41,986 bases of DNA from Rhodopseudomonas sp. BR0M22 (GCF_010907035.1 NZ_QUMK01000050.1:1-41986), one strand, 5' to 3'; counted from the first letter of the stretch, positions 34,040 through 41,986 are shown. A program made the numbers and translations. The notes: generated by a model not told the origin, from the sequence alone.

Positions 34040-34072
34040 AACGGCGCCGGCTGTCTCACAGCCGGCGCCGTT
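34040..34072. terminator. Bidirectional terminator between fpr and the coiled-coil gene
   Basis: AACGGCGCCGGCTGT at 34040-34054 pairs perfectly over 15 bases with ACAGCCGGCGCCGTT at 34058-34072, loop CTC. T-rich sequence follows on the plus strand, and the A-rich bases before it give T's on the minus strand. Both converging genes end here. Confidence 0.88.
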
Positions 34073-34098
34073 GAAGTTTCAGGAATGAGGCTGCGCGA

Positions 34099-35067
34099 TC
34101 AGCGGGCGACGATCAGACCGCGGCTGGTAACCACGACCCAGCGGCCGTCCTGGCGGCGGATCGCATCGACGCGACCGACGCCCGGGATCGGATCACCGGC
34201 ATAGACTTCGTAAGTGCCGGAGCGTCCTTCGACCACCGCACCGCCGTCATACACATCGCGCAGCACCCAGCCTTCGATCGTCGGCAGCCGGCCCGGCTGC
34301 GACTTCGCAGGCTCCGGCTTCGGCGCGATCGAGCCGGTGACGTCCTTGGCATTGGCGTCCTTGGCCGCGACGGAAGCAACATTCACCGGCGCTGCGGGCT
34401 GCGCCGCCTGCGCGGTGCGCATCTTGTCGACCATCTCGGTCAGCTTCGCCAGTTTGGCGGCGGGTTCGGCCTGCGCCTTCTCCAGCTTCTCGACCCGATC
34501 CGCTGTCTTGCCGAGCTGCGCCGAGCTCTGCTTGGTGGTGTGATCGAGATCCGCCTTCAGCGCCGTCAGCTCGCTCTTGAGCTGCGCGACCTGCGTGTCG
34601 AGCGTTTTGACCTGGGCCGCCGCGGCGGTGGTCTCGGTATCGCCGCGATGCGACAGGCCGGCGGTGGCGAGCGCGCCGCCGACGGCGCCGGCGATCGCCG
34701 CGAGAATCACCGCCGCGGCGACAACCGCCAGCTTACGCAGGCCGAAACGCTGGGCGGCGGACTGGCTCGCCTCGTCCGGTGCTTCGACTTCGATCTCGTC
34801 GTCCCAATGCCGATACCAGTCTTCGTGGCGCGGCGGCGCCATGATGGTCACCGTACCGGGGCGGGCGCGGCTGCCGCCGGATGCCCCGGCTTGCGACTGC
34901 ACCGCATCCGGCGTAGACGCTTCGCGTTTGGCAGCCTGTGTTCCCGCGGCGGTCGCGGGCGTCGTGGCCGAGCTTTCGTTGGGGACGCCTGCGGACTGCG
35001 CTCCGTCGGCCGCGGCGGCCGCGCCGGTCTGCTGTTCGCCGATGGGCTCGTTGCGATGCTCGTCCAC
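34099..35067 (-). CDS. Single-helix membrane protein with coiled coil
   Basis: I do not recognise the family of this 322-residue protein. It has a disordered acidic and Ala/Gln-rich cytosolic N-terminus (1 to about 110), one membrane helix at about 112-138 (LAVVAAAVILAAIAGAVGGA), and a periplasmic coiled coil at about 152-218 with heptads such as LKSELTALKADLD. A Pro-rich linker and a compact C-terminal domain of about 55 residues follow (GRLPTIEGWVLRDVYDGGAVVEG and on). GGAGG abuts the ATG at 35076 but is 9 bases from the GTG at 35067, which I prefer. The layout suggests an envelope scaffold or cell-pole protein. It is divergent from the glutathione transferase gene. Confidence 0.87.
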   Translation of the reverse strand: MDEHRNEPIGEQQTGAAAAADGAQSAGVPNESSATTPATAAGTQAAKREASTPDAVQSQAGASGGSRARPGTVTIMAPPRHEDWYRHWDDEIEVEAPDEASQSAAQRFGLRKLAVVAAAVILAAIAGAVGGALATAGLSHRGDTETTAAAAQVKTLDTQVAQLKSELTALKADLDHTTKQSSAQLGKTADRVEKLEKAQAEPAAKLAKLTEMVDKMRTAQAAQPAAPVNVASVAAKDANAKDVTGSIAPKPEPAKSQPGRLPTIEGWVLRDVYDGGAVVEGRSGTYEVYAGDPIPGVGRVDAIRRQDGRWVVVTSRGLIVAR

Positions 35068-35276
35068 GTCTCTCATCCTCCGGATCAATCTGCTACTAAT
35101 CGCTAACTGTGATTACTTGCGAAATCGTTACTTCACCCGACGGTTACGGAAATTTCACGAATCGTGAAGAGCGCGCACAAAAATTCGCACCGCACGGCTT
35201 TGCACCGCACGGTGTCCCGCGCTAGGACAGATCGATGATCACAAGGCGCAGCCAAGCGCCGATCAGGGAGACGACC

Positions 35277-35888
35277 ATGAAGCTGTACGATTCGATCGGC
35301 CCCAATCCTCGCCTGGTGCGGATGTTCATCGCCGAGAAGGGCCTGACGATTCCGACCCAAACGCTCGATGTCCGCGCCGGCGAGAATCGAAAGCCCGAAC
35401 ATCTCGTGCGCAATCCCCACGGCCAGACGCCCACTCTCGAACTCGACAATGGCAGCTTCTTGGCGGAGGTCACCGCGATCTGCGAATATCTCGAGGAGAA
35501 GCATCCGCAGCCGCCGCTGATCGGCACCACAGCGGAAGAGCGTGCCGAATGCCGGATGTGGACACGGCGGATCGACCTTTACATCTGCGAGCCGCTGCTC
35601 AACGGCTTCCGCTTCGCCGAAGGCCTGAAGATGTTTCAGGACCGGATGGTGTGCGTGCCGGAAGCTGCGCCCGGGCTGAAGAAGATGGCGGCTGACCGGC
35701 TGCAATGGATGGACAAGCAGATCGAGGGCAAGCAGTACGTCTGCGGCGAACGGCTGACGCTGGCCGATCTGCTGCTTTACGGCTGGCTCGACTTCGGCGC
35801 CAAGGTCGGCCAGCCGCTCGATCCGGCCAACACCAACATCGCCGAGTGGTTCAAGCGCATCGACGCGCGACCGTCGGCGAAGGCGTAG
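35277..35888 (+). CDS. Glutathione S-transferase family protein
   Basis: This 203-residue cytosolic protein has the GST layout. The N-terminal thioredoxin-like domain (1 to about 80) has MKLYDSIGPNPRLVRMFIAEKGL and the cis-Pro region GQTPTLELDNG, followed by FLAEVTAICEYLEE, which binds the glutathione carboxylates. The helical domain includes the N-capping segment ERLTLADLLLYGWLDF. Ser6 is in the position of the catalytic Ser of many bacterial GSTs, but I cannot be sure of its role. GGGAG lies 7 bases before the ATG. The physiological substrate is unknown. Confidence 0.94.
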   Translation: MKLYDSIGPNPRLVRMFIAEKGLTIPTQTLDVRAGENRKPEHLVRNPHGQTPTLELDNGSFLAEVTAICEYLEEKHPQPPLIGTTAEERAECRMWTRRIDLYICEPLLNGFRFAEGLKMFQDRMVCVPEAAPGLKKMAADRLQWMDKQIEGKQYVCGERLTLADLLLYGWLDFGAKVGQPLDPANTNIAEWFKRIDARPSAKA

Positions 35889-35899
35889 CGCTTCGCCCT

Positions 35900-35927
35900 G
35901 CGTGAGCGCTCGGCAGCGCGCTCACGC
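35900..35927. terminator. Hairpin between converging GST and flavoprotein genes
   Basis: GCGTGAGCGC at 35900-35909 pairs perfectly with GCGCTCACGC at 35918-35927 around an 8-base loop. It overlaps the stop codon of the leftward flavoprotein gene and could end both transcripts. There is no T-tract. Confidence 0.5.
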
Positions 35928-36812
35928 GTCGGGCCACACCAGCGACCGGTGCAGCCCGGCGCCGGCCCAGGCACCATCGGCGATCGCCAGAGACAGCGAG
36001 TGCGGCAGTCGCGCCGCATCGCCGCACGCGAACGCGCCGGGCACGCTGGTCTGTTTGCCGTCGTCGGTTTGAATCTGGGTGCCGAACGGGGTTTCGGCGA
36101 GCGCGCATCCCAATGCTTGCGCGATCGGCGTCGCCGGCGCGTTGCGGCTCGCGGTGAAGATGCCGGCGAACGGCAGTGTCCGTCCGTCGCTCAGCACGAC
36201 GTCGGCACGTCCTTCGATCCGCGCGATCGGTGTCTCGTCGATCGCAACGCCCCGCGCGGCGAGATCGTCCCGCCCTGCATCGTCGAGCTCGAGTGCGGCG
36301 TTGGTGAACAGCGTCACCTCGCCCCATTCCGGCAGCAGTTGCGCCTGATGCAGCGACATCGGCCCGGTGGCGACCACTGCGATGCGGCCTCGATCGAGTT
36401 CATAGCCGTGGCAATACGGACAGAGAAATACGCTGTCGCCCCATCGCTCCTGCAGCCCTTCGATCGCCGGCAGCGTGTCGGAGACGCCGGTGGCGAACAG
36501 CAGCCGGCGCGCATGATGTTGCGCGCCGTCGCCGGTCTCGACCACGAACGCGTCTTTGCGGCCGCTCGCGGCGCGTGCGGTGTCGTCGACCCAGCTCAAC
36601 GTCGGATAGGCTTGAAGCTGATGACGCGCGGTCGCGGCAATTGCCGCCGGATCGGCGCCGTCCTGTGAGAGGAAGCCGTGCGAATGCGCGGCGAAGCGGT
36701 TGCGGCGCAGGCCCGCGTCGATCACCCGCACGCTGCGGCGCGCACGAACGAGCTGAAGCGCGGCCGCCATTCCGGCGTAAGAGCCGCCGATGACGATGAC
36801 GTCGTGGTGCAT
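35922..36812 (-). CDS. Thioredoxin reductase-like FAD oxidoreductase with CPYC
   Basis: This 296-residue protein has the two-domain fold of thioredoxin reductases. GGSYAGMAAAL at 9-19 binds FAD, the redox motif CPYCHG (Cys131, Cys134) lies in the NAD(P)H domain, VATGPMSLHQA is near the nucleotide site, and GAFACGDAARLPHSL binds FAD at the C-terminus. The CPYC form, rather than CATC, is typical of the short TrxR-like proteins linked to Rrf2 or anti-sigma genes, and not of the housekeeping TrxB. It follows an Rrf2 gene on the same strand after 10 bases, so it is probably repressed by it. The reducing partner is unknown. Confidence 0.93.
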   Translation of the reverse strand: MHHDVIVIGGSYAGMAAALQLVRARRSVRVIDAGLRRNRFAAHSHGFLSQDGADPAAIAATARHQLQAYPTLSWVDDTARAASGRKDAFVVETGDGAQHHARRLLFATGVSDTLPAIEGLQERWGDSVFLCPYCHGYELDRGRIAVVATGPMSLHQAQLLPEWGEVTLFTNAALELDDAGRDDLAARGVAIDETPIARIEGRADVVLSDGRTLPFAGIFTASRNAPATPIAQALGCALAETPFGTQIQTDDGKQTSVPGAFACGDAARLPHSLSLAIADGAWAGAGLHRSLVWPDA

Positions 36813-36822
36813 GTGAACTCCC

Positions 36823-37263
36823 TCAGGCGCGCGACCGATGCGCGGCGTGGCGGCGGTTGAAGTCGGCCGACAATCTGGCCAGCGTGATCTTGCCGAGCCG
36901 ATCCAGCAGCAGCGCTTCGGCGTCGGCGAAAGCGTCGTCGAGCGCGGCGTTCACCGCCTGTTCGACCAGACATTGCGGCGCCTCGTGGCGGTTGCCGATG
37001 GCAAACACCGTCGGCTCGCCGAGCGCATCGTAGAGATCGCGCAAGGAGACCGCGTTCAGATCGGCGACGATCTGCCAGCCGCCGGACGGGCCGCGCGCAG
37101 AGGCGACCAGTCCGGCGTCGCGCAGCAGACCCATCGTCCGCCGCACTACCACCGGGTTGGTACACATGCAGGCGGCGAGGGTTTCGGAGGTCATCGGCTC
37201 GCCGCGCTCCGCCATATGCAGCAGCGCGTGCAACACCGAGGACAGGCGACTGTCTCGTTTCAT
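36823..37263 (-). CDS. Rrf2-family transcriptional regulator
   Basis: This 146-residue protein is an Rrf2-type winged-helix regulator. The helix-turn-helix MTSETLAACMCTNPVVVRRTM and the wing GLVASARGPSGGWQI are at about 24-66, followed by a long dimerisation helix. It has Cys32 and Cys34 inside the recognition region and Cys98 in the cluster-binding loop. It lacks the three-cysteine set of IscR, so a classical [2Fe-2S] site is unlikely and thiol sensing is possible. GTAA/TTAC half-sites at 37264-37280 lie immediately before the start codon and may be the autoregulatory operator. It is followed by a CPYC flavoprotein gene. Confidence 0.93.
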   Translation of the reverse strand: MKRDSRLSSVLHALLHMAERGEPMTSETLAACMCTNPVVVRRTMGLLRDAGLVASARGPSGGWQIVADLNAVSLRDLYDALGEPTVFAIGNRHEAPQCLVEQAVNAALDDAFADAEALLLDRLGKITLARLSADFNRRHAAHRSRA

Positions 37264-37360
37264 GTAACTTCAAATATTACGAATTAGTCGCAGATGCAAG
37301 GGCCACGTCTCGGCTTTGCCGAAGACAGCTTTTCTGCGGCGAGCCGAGGTGCTGCGCCGT

Positions 37361-37858
37361 CTACACCACGACCGGTGCGTCGGAGAGTTCGTTGGGGCCC
37401 GGGCCGCTGCGTGGGAAGTGCTCGGCCAAGTGCGCGGTGATGCGGTCGATGCCGCGCAGCACGCCCTGCTCGAACCGGCCTTCGCGAAACTCGGCCTCCA
37501 TCTCGCGGCAGATCGCCTCCCAAGCCGCGGCGTCGACGCGACCGTCGATGCCGCGATCGGCGATGATCTCGACGTCGCGGTCGGCGAGCAGCAGATAGAT
37601 CAGCACGCCGTTGTTGTGCGCGGTGTCCCAGATCCGAAGCTGCGAGAAGATGTCGAGCGCGCGCTCCCGCGCCGGCTGATCGCGGAACAGCGGTGCGCCG
37701 TCGAGCGCGCCTTCGACCACGAAGCGGATCTGGCCGACGTGGCGGGTCTCGCTGTCCTTGATGGCGCGCTCGATCGTGTCGAACGCAGACGGCGAAAACG
37801 CGCGGTGAACCTTGCCGCGGCTGGTGAACAGATGCTTGCCGATCCGCCGGATACCCAT
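37361..37858 (-). CDS. TPM-domain protein (short, cytosolic type)
   Basis: This 165-residue protein has one TPM domain (the TLP18.3/Psb32/MOLO-1 fold). Recognisable segments are RAIKDSETRHVGQIRFVVEG, then RALDIFSQLRIWDTAHNNGVLIYLLLADRDVEIIADRGID, and WEAICREMEAEFREGRFEQGV. It has no signal peptide, unlike its neighbour. GAGGAGG lies about 7 bases before the ATG at 37858. It is the last gene of a leftward lemA-TPM-TPM cluster with gaps of 4 and 13 bases. TPM domains have been reported as acid phosphatases in chloroplasts, but no reaction is settled for this bacterial type. Confidence 0.9.
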   Translation of the reverse strand: MGIRRIGKHLFTSRGKVHRAFSPSAFDTIERAIKDSETRHVGQIRFVVEGALDGAPLFRDQPARERALDIFSQLRIWDTAHNNGVLIYLLLADRDVEIIADRGIDGRVDAAAWEAICREMEAEFREGRFEQGVLRGIDRITAHLAEHFPRSGPGPNELSDAPVVV

Positions 37859-37871
37859 CGCCTGTACCTCC

Positions 37872-38798
37872 TCACCAGCTTCCCGAGGCGCCGCCGCCGC
37901 CGAAGCTGCCGCCCCCACCGCTGAAGCCGCCGCTGCTCGAGCCGCTCGACCACGACGAACCGCTGCTGCCGCCCGACCAGGTGCCGCCGGACGATCCTCG
38001 GCGGCCGCCCGAAGAGATCGTCGGCCCGCCGAAAGTGTCGATGAACAATGTGAGCAGGAACGCCGCGAAGCCGGCGACCAGCGCGATGTACCAAGCGAGG
38101 CCGAACAGCAGCGCCACCACGCCAACCAAGACGCCGCCGACCGCAGAGGCAGCGGCGCGACCGAGCAACGCCTTCAGAAGGCCATTGAGCACCAGCGTGC
38201 CGAAAAACAACGGGATCGCCCAGCCGGTCAGCTCATCCATCGATTCCGGCGCCGACCATTCGTGTTGCGGCTCCGGCGCCGGCAGCGGTTCACCGTCGAT
38301 CACGCTCATCATCCGATCGACGCCGGCCTCGATGCCCCCCTCGAAATCGCCGACCTTGAACTTCGGCGTGATGACTTCGTCGATGATGCGCTTGGCGGTG
38401 ACGTCCGGCAGCGCGCCCTCAAGGCCGTAGCCGACCTCGATGCGCAGCTTGCGGTCGTTCTTGGCGACCAGCAGGATCGCGCCGTCGTCGACCTTCTTGC
38501 GGCCGATCTTCCAGGCTTCGGCGACCCGGATCGAGAACTGTTCGATCGCCTCTGGTTGCGTCGTGGGCACGATCAGCACAGCGATCTGGCTGCCCTTGCG
38601 GGCTTCGAACGCCTTCAGCTTCTGGTCGAGCCGCGCCACCGCACCATCGGACAGCGTGCCGGTCTGATCGACGACGCGGCCGGTCAGCGCCGGCACTGCC
38701 ACGTCGGCGCGCGCGAACGGCGCCAACGCCGCCGTGATCACGATCAGCAGCAGCGCCAGCAATCCGGCGCGGACGGCGCGCATCGTCGCCGCGGTCAT
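37872..38798 (-). CDS. TPM-domain membrane protein (YgcG-like)
   Basis: This 308-residue protein has a signal peptide (1 to about 31) and a periplasmic TPM domain at about 35-180, with DQTGTLSDGAVARLDQKLKAFEARKG, then LLVAKNDRKLRIEVGYGLEG and IDEVITPKFKVGDFEGGIEAGVDRM. Two or three membrane helices and a Ser/Gly-rich tail ending SFGGGGASGSW follow. This is the common partner of LemA. Its ATG at 38798 is 4 bases after the lemA stop; another ATG at 38783 is possible. The lemA-ygcG pair is widespread, and a role in envelope maintenance is suspected, but none is proven. Confidence 0.92.
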   Translation of the reverse strand: MTAATMRAVRAGLLALLLIVITAALAPFARADVAVPALTGRVVDQTGTLSDGAVARLDQKLKAFEARKGSQIAVLIVPTTQPEAIEQFSIRVAEAWKIGRKKVDDGAILLVAKNDRKLRIEVGYGLEGALPDVTAKRIIDEVITPKFKVGDFEGGIEAGVDRMMSVIDGEPLPAPEPQHEWSAPESMDELTGWAIPLFFGTLVLNGLLKALLGRAAASAVGGVLVGVVALLFGLAWYIALVAGFAAFLLTLFIDTFGGPTISSGGRRGSSGGTWSGGSSGSSWSSGSSSGGFSGGGGSFGGGGASGSW

Positions 38799-38802
38799 CG
38801 GC

Positions 38803-39411
38803 TTACTTGGCCGGGGCTGGCGCCGGGGTGAAATCGACCTTCGGCGCGGTCGAGATCTCCTTCTCGTTCTCCACCGTGAAGTTCGGCTTTTCATGATAGC
38901 CGAACATCATCGCGGTGAAATTGGTCGGCACCGAGCGGACCGTGACGTTGTAGGCTTGAACCGCTTTGATATAGCGATTCCGCGCCACGGTGATGCGGTT
39001 CTCGGTGCCTTCGAGCTGCGCCATCAGGTTCTTGAACAGCTCGTCCGACTTGAGCTGCGGATAGTTCTCGGTGACGACCAAGAGCCGCGACAACGCGCTC
39101 GACAGTTCGCCCTGCGCCTGCTGGAACTTCTGGAACGCGGCCGGATCGTTGAGCACCTCGGGCGTCGCCTGGATGCTGCCGACCTTGGCGCGGGCGTTGG
39201 TGACGCCGAGCAGCACGTCCTTTTCCTGCTGGGCGAAGCCCTTCACCGAGTTGACGAGGTTGGGCACCAGATCGGCGCGCCGCTGATACTGGTTGACCAC
39301 TTCCGACCAGGTCGACTTAACCTCCTGGTCTTCGCTCTGGATGGTGTTGTAGCCGCAATTGCTCAGGCTGAGCGCGGCGAGCGCCGCCAGCACCGACAGA
39401 AACTTCCGCAT
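38803..39411 (-). CDS. lemA: LemA-family lipoprotein
   Basis: This 202-residue protein has a lipoprotein signal with lipobox LSNC (Cys19) and a helical LemA domain: IQSEDQEVKSTWSEVVNQYQRRADLVPNLVNSVKGFAQQE in parts, then ATPEVLNDPAAFQKFQQAQGELSSALSRLLVV and ENYPQLKSDELFKNLMAQLEGTENRI. It should be anchored in the periplasm. GGGAGAG lies about 5 bases before the ATG at 39411. It leads the cluster with two TPM genes. LemA was first noted from a Listeria antigen; its molecular role is unknown. Confidence 0.95.
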   Translation of the reverse strand: MRKFLSVLAALAALSLSNCGYNTIQSEDQEVKSTWSEVVNQYQRRADLVPNLVNSVKGFAQQEKDVLLGVTNARAKVGSIQATPEVLNDPAAFQKFQQAQGELSSALSRLLVVTENYPQLKSDELFKNLMAQLEGTENRITVARNRYIKAVQAYNVTVRSVPTNFTAMMFGYHEKPNFTVENEKEISTAPKVDFTPAPAPAK

Positions 39412-39566
39412 CGATCTCTCCCCCACGAAGCGGCGCAGCATAGCAGACGCCGTTTCCGATTGGTCGGTATAACGCCGTACTGGTTCGGTGGTTCGCGCGC
39501 CGCCACCGACGATTTCGGCTGTGGCCGGGCCCGCTCCGTCTTGCTGTGTGCCCCCAGAACACGCGA

Positions 39567-39589
39567 ATGCCCGCGACGAGCGCGGGCAT
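39567..39589. terminator. Hairpin downstream of the CoxL-like gene
   Basis: ATGCCCGCG at 39567-39575 pairs perfectly with CGCGGGCAT at 39581-39589 around ACGAG, 23 bases beyond the stop of the leftward gene ending at 39613. It may terminate that transcript. The T-tract is missing. The rest of the 201-base gap to lemA shows nothing else. Confidence 0.5.
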
Positions 39590-39612
39590 CACATGTCCGA
39601 TGCGGCTCGGCT

Positions 39613-41943
39613 TTACGCTGCGACCGCGGCCTTGGCGTCCTGGATCGCGCGCCAGACCTTTTCCGGGGTCAGCGGCGTGTTCAGCGCCGTGACGCCGAGC
39701 GGGGCCAGCGCGTCGAGCACGCCGTGCACCACGCAGGGCGGGCCGCCGATCGCGCCGGATTCGCCGCAGCCCTTGGCGCCGAGCGGATTGGTCTTGCACG
39801 GCGCCGACGGGTCGAGCGTAACGTTGATCGGCGGCAGATTGTCGGCGCGCGGGATGCAGTAGTCGAGATAGCTCGCGGTCAGCAGCTGGCCATCGTCGTT
39901 GTAGGCGGCGTTCTCGTACAGCGCCTGGCCGACGCCCTGGGCGACACCGCCATGGATCTGGCCGGCGACCAGCATCGGGTTCACCGCATTGCCGACATCG
40001 TCCACCGTGGTGTAGCGCACGACGCGGGAAACGCCGGTCTCCGGATCGACCTCGACCTCGCAGATATGCGCGCCGTTCGGCCAGCTCGGGCCATCGACTT
40101 CGCCGGTGGAGTCGACGCTGAGCCGCGCGCCCTTCTCCTTGGCGGCGATCTCGAACAGGCTGATCTTGCGGTCGGTGCCGGCGATGGTCAGCATGCCGCC
40201 CGAATACTCGATGTCCTCGATCGAGGCTTCGAGAATGTTGGCCGCCTTCTCGCGCGCCTTCGTGATCATGTCGGCGCTTCCCACCGCAACCGCGGTGCCG
40301 CCGACGAACAGCGAGCGCGAGCCGACGCTGCCGAAGCCGACCGCCAGATCGGTATTGCCTTGGACGACGTCGATCTTGTCGATCGGAATCTCCAGCGCGG
40401 CAGCGATCATCTGGGTGTAGGTGGTCTCCAGCCCCTGCCCCATCGCCTGGGTGCCGGAATGCAGCACCACGCGGCCTTCGGCAGTGGCGTGCAGCTTGAC
40501 GTTCTCGGTGTGGGCGCGGCCGCCGGTCCATTCGATGTAGCTGGTGACGCCGCGGCCGTACAGCAGGCCCTTCTTCTGCGCCGCCTTCTTGCGCGCCTTG
40601 AAGCCGTCCCAGTCGGACAGCTCGGCGGCGCGGTCCATCATGTGGGCGAACGCACCGCTGTCGTACACCTGGCCGACCGCATTGGTGTAGGGCAGCTGCG
40701 ACGGCTTGATGTAGTTGACCTTGCGGATCGCGCGCGGGTCCATATTGAGCTTGCGCGCGGCGGCGTCCATCAGCCGCTCGACGATGTACACCGCTTCAGG
40801 CCGCCCGGCGCCGCGATAGGCGCCGACCGGCGCGGTGTGGGTCATCACCGCCTTGATGTCGAAATGCACCACCGGCAGGTGATACACGCCGGTCTGCACG
40901 AACGGGCCGAGCACCAGCGGAATGATCACGCCGGCGCCGGCCAGATAGGCCCCGGTGCCGCCGATCGAGGTGACGCGATAGGCCAGCACCTTGCCCTTGG
41001 AGTCGAGCGCGAGCGAGGCGGTCGAGGTCAGGTCACGGCCATGGGTGCCGCCGACGAATTCGTCAGTGCGGTCGCCGCGCCAGCGGATCTTGCGGTTCAG
41101 CTTCACCGCCGCGTAAGCGACCAGCGCGTCTTCCGGATAGACGCCGGTCTTCTGGCCGAAGCCGCCGCCGATATCCCCGACCAGCACCTGAATGCTGTCC
41201 TTCGGCCGCTTCAGAATGGCGTCGGCAAGGGTGTCGCGAGTCGCGCCCGGTGTCTGCGACTGGACGTGCAGGATCAGCCGGCCGGTCTTCTTCTCGATCT
41301 CCGCGATGGTCGAGCGCGGCTCCATCGCCGAGGGGATCAGCCGCTGGCTGACGAGATCGAGCGACACGGTATGGGCGGCGCTGGCGAACGCGGCATCGAC
41401 CTTGGCGGCATCGCCATAGCTCATCGCCGCCACGATGTTGTCGGGCGTCTCCGCCCACACCGCCGGCGCGCCGGGCTGGATCGCCGCGGTCGGGTCGGTC
41501 ACCGCCGGCAGTTCGTGGTATTCGACCGCGATCGCCTCGATCGCCGCCTGCGCGGCAAGCTGCGAAGTCGCGACCACGGCGGCGACCGGCTCGCCGACGA
41601 AGCGGACTTTCTCATGCGCCAGCAGCCGGCGCAGCGGCAGCGCCATCGGCGAGCCGTCGGGTCGCTTGAAGATCGGCAGCGTCGGAATGGTGCCGATGTC
41701 GTCGGCGACGAGATCGGCGCCGGTCAGCACCGCTTCCACGCCCGGCATCGCCTTCGCCGCCTCGGTGTCGATCGAGACGATGTCGGCGTGTGCATGCGGG
41801 GAGCGCATCACCACCAGCCACAGTGCGCCATCGGCGGCCTTGTCGTCGAGATAGCCGCCGTGCCCGGTGAGCAGGCGCTGATCCTCGAGACGCTTGACGG
41901 GCTGGCCCGCACCGAACCGCATGGAGCCGGGGAGAATGTTCAT
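39613..41943 (-). CDS. Form II CoxL-like molybdenum hydroxylase large subunit
   Basis: This 776-residue protein is the large, molybdopterin-cytosine-dinucleotide-binding subunit of the xanthine dehydrogenase/CO dehydrogenase family. The key motif is AYRGAGR at 375-381, which marks form II ('CoxL-like') enzymes; true CO dehydrogenase (form I) has AYRCSFR. GGGFGQKTG at about 259-267 contacts the cofactor, and the base Glu lies in GCGESGAIGG near the C-terminus. The substrate is thus probably an aldehyde or N-heterocycle, not CO. AAAGGAAA lies before the ATG at 41943. The usual FAD and 2[2Fe-2S] subunits are not downstream; they may lie beyond the right edge. Confidence 0.94.
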   Translation of the reverse strand: MNILPGSMRFGAGQPVKRLEDQRLLTGHGGYLDDKAADGALWLVVMRSPHAHADIVSIDTEAAKAMPGVEAVLTGADLVADDIGTIPTLPIFKRPDGSPMALPLRRLLAHEKVRFVGEPVAAVVATSQLAAQAAIEAIAVEYHELPAVTDPTAAIQPGAPAVWAETPDNIVAAMSYGDAAKVDAAFASAAHTVSLDLVSQRLIPSAMEPRSTIAEIEKKTGRLILHVQSQTPGATRDTLADAILKRPKDSIQVLVGDIGGGFGQKTGVYPEDALVAYAAVKLNRKIRWRGDRTDEFVGGTHGRDLTSTASLALDSKGKVLAYRVTSIGGTGAYLAGAGVIIPLVLGPFVQTGVYHLPVVHFDIKAVMTHTAPVGAYRGAGRPEAVYIVERLMDAAARKLNMDPRAIRKVNYIKPSQLPYTNAVGQVYDSGAFAHMMDRAAELSDWDGFKARKKAAQKKGLLYGRGVTSYIEWTGGRAHTENVKLHATAEGRVVLHSGTQAMGQGLETTYTQMIAAALEIPIDKIDVVQGNTDLAVGFGSVGSRSLFVGGTAVAVGSADMITKAREKAANILEASIEDIEYSGGMLTIAGTDRKISLFEIAAKEKGARLSVDSTGEVDGPSWPNGAHICEVEVDPETGVSRVVRYTTVDDVGNAVNPMLVAGQIHGGVAQGVGQALYENAAYNDDGQLLTASYLDYCIPRADNLPPINVTLDPSAPCKTNPLGAKGCGESGAIGGPPCVVHGVLDALAPLGVTALNTPLTPEKVWRAIQDAKAAVAA

Positions 41944-41986
41944 GCCGTTTCCTTTTGTTGCTTGCTTGGCCACAGTTTTAGCGGAG

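Noticed and set aside
39613-41943. Carbon monoxide dehydrogenase (form I CoxL)
   Set aside because: The active-site loop is AYRGAGR, the form II pattern, so CO oxidation is not supported.

Overview
The window is high-GC DNA (roughly two thirds G+C) with the gene content and gene style of a Rhizobiales alphaproteobacterium of the Bradyrhizobium/Rhodopseudomonas group. The closest fit I can name is Rhodopseudomonas palustris or a near relative. This rests on recognised protein families (short-type PutA, TrpB2, small-type PurL, monothiol Grx/BolA, YcjX/YcjF, the cytochrome b-ferredoxin-cyclase) and on intergenic palindromic repeats (CATTCCGGGG...CCCGGAAT and CTCTCCCCGC...GCGGGGAGAG) that look like those of this group. 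No database search was possible.

Layout. 1-4010: a benzoylformate decarboxylase-like ThDP enzyme, then a leftward cluster of monothiol glutaredoxin (grxD), a macro-domain protein and an exported serine hydrolase. 4305-6569: ergothioneine genes egtB-egtD. 6597-8518: an HNH protein, a Cys-rich one-helix membrane protein and a MarR regulator. 8596-12897: bolA, a DUF427 protein, a membrane acyltransferase and purL. 13293-16180: trpB2, a PaaI-like thioesterase and murI. 16239-18237: an exported cupin, an E2-like acyltransferase fold, and an unusual two-gene unit (HicA-like small protein plus HTH protein) behind a palindrome. 18264-19125: rpsD with its own promoter, structured leader and terminator.

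19381-22486: threonine aldolase, an exported Arg-Gly repeat peptide, an SDR and an HlyIII/PAQR membrane protein. 22731-27172: ycjX-ycjF, then a redox-linked class III nucleotide cyclase (di-heme cytochrome b-like anchor, [2Fe-2S] ferredoxin and cyclase domain in one chain). 27371-32853: a His-rich exported peptide, an exported protein of unknown function, putA and a class III CoA-transferase. 33169-35888: fpr, a coiled-coil membrane protein and a glutathione transferase-like protein. 35922-37263: a CPYC flavoprotein behind an Rrf2 regulator. 37361-39411: lemA with two TPM-domain genes. 39613-41943: the large molybdenum subunit of a form II CoxL-like hydroxylase, whose small and medium subunits are not in the window.

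Themes. Thiol, iron-sulfur and redox functions recur: GrxD, BolA, EgtB/EgtD, Fpr, the thioredoxin-reductase-like flavoprotein, a Cys-containing Rrf2 protein and the ferredoxin-cyclase. There is no rRNA, tRNA, CRISPR array, integrase or transposase that I can see. Most of the window is ordinary chromosomal backbone. The parts most worth following are the HicA-like/HTH unit (17418-18237), the cytochrome b-ferredoxin-cyclase (25394-27172), the macro-domain gene that appears to start at CTG inside the grxD stop (3687), and a hairpin that buries the ribosome binding site of the exported cupin (16214-16239).
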